From Thermoplasmata archaeon (GTDB lineage Archaea; Thermoplasmatota; Thermoplasmata; Lutacidiplasmatales; UBA184): a stretch of DNA of 12,556 bases. A program made the translations under genes and the position numbers. The stretch lies in contig JABEUK010000028.1 of NCBI GenBank assembly GCA_013044425.1, forward strand, positions 1-12,556. Reading direction: 5' to 3'. Of the stretch, positions 12,274 to 12,556 are shown piece after piece. The notes under the pieces were generated by a model. The model ran no database searches. It had not been told where the DNA came from and saw nothing but the letters and a program-made list of their open reading frames with translations. Each line of letters starts with the position of its first letter. Position 1 is the first letter of the stretch.

Positions 12274-12556
12274 ATGGTCGCAGCGAAGCGGATCCTGCCC
12301 GCGCCGACCGAGCTTCATGCTCGGTGGCAAGCGGTGTTCGAAGAAGCGGGGCTGAGGGCCGACATCCTCGGACTCGCCGACCGCTTCCCGGAGGAGCGCT
12401 CGCTCGAGATCCCCTTCCAGACCCTTGATCGGATCGACACGACCCTCGGGGATCTGCTGCTCGATCGGCCCGAGGACGTGCTCCCGGCCGGGGTCCGAGG
12501 CTTGCGCGAGCTCCTACCCCTCGACCGGCCCGAGCTCTCGGGGCTGCGGTTGCGGA
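12274..12556 (+). CDS. mcm: MCM replicative helicase, N-terminal part (cut by window edge)
   Basis: An open frame of 94 complete codons from ATG 12274 that runs off the right edge. Residues about 11-90 match the N-terminal A domain of archaeal MCM: an initial helix (TELHARWQAVFEEAG), then RSLEIPFQTLDRID, then LGDLLLDRPEDVLPAGVRGL, and the beginning of the OB-fold strand. MCM forms the hexameric 3'-5' replicative helicase; the Walker motifs and zinc site would lie beyond the window. The start is 13 nt after the aspS stop with a weak GAGGG (12259-12263), so it is probably co-transcribed with aspS. The assignment rests on the N-terminal pattern only. Confidence 0.78.
   Translation, partial: MVAAKRILPAPTELHARWQAVFEEAGLRADILGLADRFPEERSLEIPFQTLDRIDTTLGDLLLDRPEDVLPAGVRGLRELLPLDRPELSGLRLR

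Overview
This 12.6 kb window is a GC-rich stretch (roughly two-thirds G+C by eye) of an archaeal chromosome. The archaeal assignment rests on several independent signs: the proteasome-activating nucleotidase PAN, ribosomal protein L10e, pantoate kinase of the archaeal CoA pathway, a short archaeal-type aspartyl-tRNA synthetase, the N-terminus of an MCM helicase, an initiator tRNA with an A1:U72 pair and no encoded CCA, and TATA boxes about 26-30 bp before several starts. The GC content together with a bacterial-type ClpB would fit an uncultivated euryarchaeal lineage such as a high-GC Thermoplasmatota, but that placement is a guess.

Layout. 1-336: an unrecognised open frame, probably the 3' end of a gene entering from the left. 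322-424: initiator tRNA-Met gene interrupted in the D-loop by a 28-nt intron with a bulge-helix-bulge fold. 523-987 (+): UspA-like protein, overlapping tail-to-tail with rpl10e (968-1474, -). 1567-2511 (-): pantoate kinase, divergent from PAN (2611-3816, +), with one TATA palindrome between them. PAN converges on a two-gene minus-strand unit, clpB (4807-7413) followed 8 nt later by a degenerate EF-Tu/SelB-like protein (3854-4798). clpB is divergent from pyrD, again with a single self-complementary TATA element between them. From 7469 to the right edge everything is on the plus strand: pyrD, pyrK, pyrG, aspS and the start of mcm.

How the genes work together. PAN and ClpB are both AAA+ protein-quality-control machines (unfolding for the 20S proteasome and [14 protein letters not shown]). 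PyrD with PyrK makes orotate with NAD+ as the acceptor, and PyrG turns UTP into CTP. AspRS and MCM follow directly, so the right half links nucleotide supply, translation and replication. The window is mainly a housekeeping region with no insertion sequences, CRISPR arrays or defence genes that I can see. The unusual points are the intron in the initiator tRNA, an apparent CUG start for aspS behind a full Shine-Dalgarno inside pyrG, the conserved-looking pseudo-GTPase attached to clpB, a Phe in place of Tyr in the PAN C-terminal HbYX motif, and two compact divergent promoters built on one palindromic TATA element. No intergenic gap exceeds about 105 bp.
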